From contig JABCZD010000017.1 of the NCBI GenBank assembly GCA_013289855.1, forward strand, positions 30,487-94,486: 64,000 bases of DNA, written 5' to 3'. Source of the stretch: Acidobacteriota bacterium. GTDB lineage: Bacteria; Acidobacteriota; Terriglobia; Acidiferrales; UBA7541. This document shows positions 60,290 to 64,000 of this stretch, one piece after another; positions within the stretch are counted from its first letter, which is position 1; every line of letters starts with the position of its first letter. Below the pieces are notes generated by a model. It saw only the letters and a program-made list of their open reading frames with translations. It had not been told where the DNA came from and made no database searches. Made by a program: the position numbers and the translations under genes.

Positions 60290-61713
60290 TGACCATGAAC
60301 TATCAGGACCGCATTCCCAACAATATTGAACTGGGTGCCAATCGCACCCTGCAGCGCGCCTTAGAACACTGGCAGCCCGCCTTCCTAAAATGGTGGCACG
60401 GCCTCGGCCCCAGCGATTTCAACGCTTCCGACGTCTACCTCCGCACCGCTACCAGCGTTGACGCCAAAGGCTGGGCGACTTACGGTTTTGTTCGCATGCC
60501 CGAATATCGCTGGGGGATTTTTCTTGCTGAGCCGGAGCCCGACCGTCGCATCGGCTTCGGTGATAATTTTGGTCAGCCCGTCTGGCAGCAAGTTCCTGGA
60601 GAACATCGTTCCACGCTGCGTCGCTTGATCGTCACGCAAGGCGACACGGAGCCCGCCAGCGTCGAACAGCAGCGCCTGCTCGGCCACACCGCGCCATCGC
60701 TCTACGACCTTCGGAATATTTTCCAGGTGAACGTTGAAGAAGGCCGTCACCTATGGGCCATGGTCTATCTCCTCCACGCGCACTTTGGCCGCGACGGCCG
60801 CGAAGAAGCCGAAGAATTGCTCGAGCGCCATTCCGGCGACGCCGACAAACCCCGCATCCTCGGCACCTTCAACGAACCCATCAGCGACTGGCTCAGCTTC
60901 TACATGTTCACCTACTTCACCGATCGCGACGGAAAATTTCAACTAAAGTGTCTTGCCGAATCCAGCTTCGATCACCTATCGCGCACCTGCAAATTCATGC
61001 TCACCGAAGAAGCCCACCACATGTTTGTGGGCGACACCGGTATCGCTCGCGTAATCAAGCGCAGTCTAGAAGTAATGGCCGAACTAAACACTCAGGATCC
61101 TGAAGCGGTCCGCAAAGCGGGCGCCGTCGACCTCCCATTAATCCAGAAATATCTGAATTTCTGGTTCAGCTCCTCGCTGGATCTTTTCGGCGGAGACTCT
61201 TCCTCCAACGCTGCCTCCTATTTCGCCAACGGACTGAAAGGCCGCCCTGACGAATCGCGCTTCGAAGATCATTTGGCCGCCGATTCGCTGTTCACCCTCG
61301 AACTCCCTAACGGCCAGGGCGGGGTAAAAGCCGAACAAATCCCTATGCGCAACGCCATGAACGAAGTCGCGCGCGACGCCTACGTAAAAGATTGCCAAAT
61401 GGGCGTAACCCGCTGGAACAAACTCATCGAACGCGCCAACTGCGATTTTCGCATGACCCTCCCCAGCCCGCACTTTCGTCGCAGCGTAGGCAGTTGGGCC
61501 CACATCCCCACAGACACCGCTGGCCAAATCATCAGCAGGGAAGCTTTCGACGCTCGCCTGCCCGAATGGCTACCTACCGAAGCCGACCGCGCCTTCATCC
61601 GCAGCCTGATGAAAGGTGTCTACGAAGTAGGCAAAATCGCCGGCTGGATCGCACCCCCAGACCGCGGCATCAACAATCTCGACATCAACTACGAATACAT
61701 AAAATTCCACTGA
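60289..61713 (+). CDS. boxB: Benzoyl-CoA 2,3-epoxidase, oxygenase subunit
   Basis: The 474-aa di-iron protein has two ExxH motifs, EEGRHLW and EEAHHMF, at the expected spacing for the carboxylate-bridged di-iron site, and family segments such as RIPNNIELGANRTLQRALEHWQP. It epoxidises benzoyl-CoA with O2 and electrons normally supplied by BoxA. Length equals characterised BoxB. The ATG at 60289 overlaps the boxC stop. boxA, the benzoate-CoA ligase gene and the semialdehyde dehydrogenase gene are not in the window. Confidence 0.95.
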   Translation: MTMNYQDRIPNNIELGANRTLQRALEHWQPAFLKWWHGLGPSDFNASDVYLRTATSVDAKGWATYGFVRMPEYRWGIFLAEPEPDRRIGFGDNFGQPVWQQVPGEHRSTLRRLIVTQGDTEPASVEQQRLLGHTAPSLYDLRNIFQVNVEEGRHLWAMVYLLHAHFGRDGREEAEELLERHSGDADKPRILGTFNEPISDWLSFYMFTYFTDRDGKFQLKCLAESSFDHLSRTCKFMLTEEAHHMFVGDTGIARVIKRSLEVMAELNTQDPEAVRKAGAVDLPLIQKYLNFWFSSSLDLFGGDSSSNAASYFANGLKGRPDESRFEDHLAADSLFTLELPNGQGGVKAEQIPMRNAMNEVARDAYVKDCQMGVTRWNKLIERANCDFRMTLPSPHFRRSVGSWAHIPTDTAGQIISREAFDARLPEWLPTEADRAFIRSLMKGVYEVGKIAGWIAPPDRGINNLDINYEYIKFH

Positions 61714-61737
61714 TTTGTTTGTCTTCGCTTTTGCCGT

Positions 61738-61769
61738 TGTAGCGGCCGCTTTCCGAAGTGGTCGCCTTT
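61738..61769 (+). repeat. Palindromic repeat, family C
   Basis: TGTAGCGGCCGCTTTC-N5-TGGTCGCCTTT type, matching 63805-63836 and (reversed) 38494-38526. It and the 63805 copy flank the pckG gene in the same orientation. Confidence 0.65.
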
Positions 61770-61810
61770 GCCGCCGCGCAGCCGTCATAAGAGGAAGGTG
61801 TTATGTAGGT

Positions 61811-61828
61811 GCCGGACTTTAGTCCGGC
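61811..61828. repeat. Short hairpin GCCGGACT-TT-AGTCCGGC
   Basis: An 8-bp perfect inverted repeat with a 2-nt centre in the gap between boxB and pckG. There is no T-run, so it is more likely a dispersed palindrome than a terminator. Confidence 0.45.
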
Positions 61829-61940
61829 CTGAAGTTCTGAAATGTCGTTGCACACGCAAGTACTCGGGCTCGCAGCACGAACCCGCGCGCTTGGCGTAGA
61901 ATAGTTAGATACAAACTATCGAATTCGGAAGGTAATGCTC

Positions 61941-63809
61941 ATGCCGCAATCATCATCGGTTCTGCAGGTCAACGAAGGAAAATCCCGCGCGAACAAGAAG
62001 CGCAATCCCTCCGTTCCCTTGAGCAAGAACGACCACCTCCTCCGTTGGGTGGATAAAATGGCCGAGCTCACTAAGCCCGCCGCCATCCACTGGGTCGACG
62101 GCTCTCCGGAGGAAAACGCCGCCATCTGCGCCGAAATGGTCGAAAGCGGCACCTTCATCAAGTTGAATGACAAACTCTGGCCCGGTTGTTACTACGCTCG
62201 CTCCGATGCCAGCGACGTGGCTCGCGTCGAAGACCGCACCTTCATCTGCTCCTATTCTAAAGATGCCGCCGGCCCCACCAACAACTGGGAAGATCCCTTC
62301 GAGATGCGCAAAAAATTGCGCGCCCTTTTCAAAGGCGCCATGCGCGGCCGCACTATGTATGTCTTGCCATTCAGCATGGGCCCGGTGGGCTCGCCGCTGT
62401 CCAAGATAGGCGTGCAGCTCACGGACTCGCCATATGTTGTCGTCAACATGCGCATCATGGCGCGCATCGGTACGCCGGTCATCGCGGAAATCGATAAGGG
62501 CATGCGCGTGGTGCCCTGCATGCATTCCGTCGGGGCTCCGTTGGCGCCCGGCGAAAAAGATGTGCCGTGGCCTTGCAACAAAGAAAAATATATTGTGCAT
62601 TTTCCCGAGTCCCGCGAAATCTGGTCCTACGGCTCCGGCTATGGTGGCAACGCCTTGCTAGGCAAAAAGTGCTTTGCTCTGCGCATCGCCTCAAATATCG
62701 CGCGCGACGAAGGTTGGATGGCCGAGCACATGCTCATCGTCGGCGTGGAAGATCCTTCTGGCGATAAGACTTACGTCGCCGCCGCTTTCCCCAGCGCCTG
62801 CGGAAAAACAAATTTTGCCATGCTCATTCCGCCAAGAGGTTTTGAAGGCTGGAAAGTCTGGACCGTCGGCGACGACATTGCCTGGATTCGCCCGGACGAA
62901 ACCGGCGCCCTCCGTGCCATCAATCCCGAAGCCGGATTTTTCGGCGTTGCACCGGGCACCAGCAAAAAAACCAATCCCAACGCCATGGCCACGCTGGCGA
63001 AAAACACCATTTTCACCAACGTCGCGTTAACCCCCGAAGGCGGCGTCTGGTGGGAAGGCATGACCGACACGCCTCCCGCCGAATGCCTGGACTGGCAAGG
63101 CAAGAAGTGGACCTCGCAAATCGCCAAGGAAACCGGCGCCAAAGCCGCTCACCCGAACGCGCGTTTCACCGCTCCCGCTTCGCAATGCCCCACCATTGAC
63201 CCCGCCTGGGAAGATCCCAACGGTGTTCCAATAAGCGCCATCGTTTTCGGTGGGCGCCGCGCCACCACCATGCCGCTGGTCTTCCAAGCCTTTAATTGGA
63301 GCGCTGGCGTTTACGTTGGCGCCACCATGGGTTCCGAAATGACCGCGGCCGCCGCGGGTACCGTCGGCAAAGTTCGTCGCGACCCCATGGCTATGCTCCC
63401 GTTCTGTGGCTATCACATGGGCGATTATTTTCGCCACTGGATCAAGATGCAGCGCTCGCTCGACGTCACGCCCAAAATTTTCCACGTAAATTGGTTCCGC
63501 AAAGACGCCGATGGAAATTTCATGTGGCCGGGTTTCGGCGACAATATGCGCGTCCTCAAGTGGATTGTCGACCGCGTCAAAGGCCGTTCTCTCGGCCACG
63601 AAACTCCCATCGGCTGGATGCCCAGCTACACGGACATGGAATGGAAGGGCCTGCCCTTCACTCCAGAAAAGTTTGACGCGCTGCAGAAATTCGATCGCAG
63701 CGAGTGGACCCGCGAGGTCATAGGCCACGAAGAACTTTTCATCGAACTCCACGACCACTTGCCAAAAGAAATGGTCTACGAGCGCGAACTCCTGATCTGC
63801 CGTTTGTAG
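61941..63809 (+). CDS. pckG: Phosphoenolpyruvate carboxykinase (GTP)
   Basis: The 622-aa enzyme has the GTP-PEPCK signature FPSACGKTNFAML (P-loop, about residue 283, with the reactive Cys), metal and substrate segments such as SGYGGNALLGKKCFALRIAS and NWFRKDADGNFMWPGFGDNMRVL. It converts oxaloacetate to PEP, feeding gluconeogenesis. GGAAGG at 61927-61932 favours ATG 61941 over the ATG at 61935. Its stop codon (63807-63809) lies inside a family C repeat. Position next to box and pca genes fits growth on aromatics, where TCA intermediates are the carbon source. Confidence 0.96.
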   Translation: MPQSSSVLQVNEGKSRANKKRNPSVPLSKNDHLLRWVDKMAELTKPAAIHWVDGSPEENAAICAEMVESGTFIKLNDKLWPGCYYARSDASDVARVEDRTFICSYSKDAAGPTNNWEDPFEMRKKLRALFKGAMRGRTMYVLPFSMGPVGSPLSKIGVQLTDSPYVVVNMRIMARIGTPVIAEIDKGMRVVPCMHSVGAPLAPGEKDVPWPCNKEKYIVHFPESREIWSYGSGYGGNALLGKKCFALRIASNIARDEGWMAEHMLIVGVEDPSGDKTYVAAAFPSACGKTNFAMLIPPRGFEGWKVWTVGDDIAWIRPDETGALRAINPEAGFFGVAPGTSKKTNPNAMATLAKNTIFTNVALTPEGGVWWEGMTDTPPAECLDWQGKKWTSQIAKETGAKAAHPNARFTAPASQCPTIDPAWEDPNGVPISAIVFGGRRATTMPLVFQAFNWSAGVYVGATMGSEMTAAAAGTVGKVRRDPMAMLPFCGYHMGDYFRHWIKMQRSLDVTPKIFHVNWFRKDADGNFMWPGFGDNMRVLKWIVDRVKGRSLGHETPIGWMPSYTDMEWKGLPFTPEKFDALQKFDRSEWTREVIGHEELFIELHDHLPKEMVYERELLICRL

Positions 63810-63836
63810 CGGCCGCCTTCTGAGGCGGACGCCTTT
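63805..63836 (+). repeat. Palindromic repeat, family C
   Basis: TGTAGCGGCCGCCTTC-N5-CGGACGCCTTT type. The TAG of its TGTAG is the pckG stop codon. Confidence 0.65.
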
Positions 63837-63912
63837 CGTCAGCATCGCGCACACTGTCCCTTGTAGAGGCGGAGCATGCCGCAGGCTTGTCCAAATTAGG
63901 TTCTGAAACGAG

Positions 63913-63982
63913 GGCGGAAAGACCTGTTACCTTGAGTTGGGTTCCGTGACAAGAACCAACTTTAAGGACAGGAGCTTCCGCC
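63913..63982. repeat. Nested inverted repeat before the right window edge
   Basis: Outer arms GGCGGAA-N3-CCTGT (63913-63927) and ACAGG-N3-TTCCGCC (63968-63982) enclose an inner pair GTTGGGTTC and GAACCAAC. The outer right arm ends directly before a candidate TTG start at 63983. It may be an operator, a leader RNA structure or an insertion-sequence end. Confidence 0.5.
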
Positions 63983-64000
63983 TTGAACCGAGTATGCAGT
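63983..64000 (+). CDS. Possible start of a gene running off the window
   Basis: A TTG at 63983 follows AGGAG (63970-63974) by 8 nt and opens a frame (LNRVCS) that continues past the window end. Only six residues are visible, so nothing can be said of the product. Confidence 0.25.

Noticed and set aside
63913..63982. Integron attC site
   Set aside because: The GTTGGG/CCAAC elements occur in the wrong order for attC arms and no cassette structure is visible.
1..64000. CRISPR array
   Set aside because: No set of regularly spaced direct repeats was seen; the repeats present are scattered palindromes.

Overview
The window is a GC-rich bacterial chromosome segment that most resembles an Acidobacteriota (Terriglobia-like) soil organism. 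This is inferred from the gene mix: MASE1/multi-PAS kinases, octaheme-TPR cytochromes, DUF3467, hopanoid side-chain genes, a 66-aa zinc-ribbon protein, and paired box and pca aromatic pathways. No ribosomal marker is present, so the taxonomy is inference.

Layout. 0.3-16.2 kb: a signalling and envelope block. It holds a NarL-type response regulator, two receiver-only regulators, a MASE1 five-PAS NarX-type kinase, a secreted sulfatase, and a co-directional run of four predicted outer-membrane beta-barrel proteins ending in an octaheme cytochrome with TPRs. A conserved inverted repeat (CTGTCA-N4-TGACAG) occurs four times here, each time oriented toward a downstream gene. 16.3-22.8 kb: a GH79-like glycosidase converging on a DUF362 protein, both with Tat-like leaders; then a CocE-type hydrolase between an intact tRNA-Ile and a displaced 3' fragment of the same tRNA; then a gene-free stretch with a strong orphan promoter. 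23-30 kb: NRAMP transporter, small cytochrome c, amidohydrolase, peroxiredoxin, FUSC efflux protein. 30-42.7 kb: a block whose + strand is G-rich regardless of gene direction, unlike both flanks. It carries an RsbU-like phosphatase, an alpha/beta hydrolase, a NatAB-type ABC exporter, a MacA/TPR/MacB-permease/TolC set without an ATPase, and a PLP decarboxylase. 42.9-46.4 kb: a hopanoid cassette, HpnJ - two half-size EamA proteins - HpnI. 46.7-53 kb: tRNA-Gln and a complete RND tripartite pump. 53-64 kb: protocatechuate genes (pcaHGBDC, minus strand, led by a flavodoxin) diverging from the benzoyl-CoA epoxidation genes (boxR-boxC-boxB), then GTP-dependent PEP carboxykinase.

How the genes work together. 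The pca and box arms both deliver beta-ketoadipate-level intermediates to the TCA cycle, and PckG gives the gluconeogenic exit expected for growth on aromatics. BoxA, the usual reductase partner of BoxB, is absent here and a flavodoxin gene sits at the divergent promoter. HpnJ and HpnI act in bacteriohopanepolyol maturation; the EamA pair between them looks like a dedicated small flippase.

Several short palindromic repeat families are scattered between genes. In the two families that have copies both inside and outside the 30-42.7 kb block, the inside copy is reversed, which fits an inversion.
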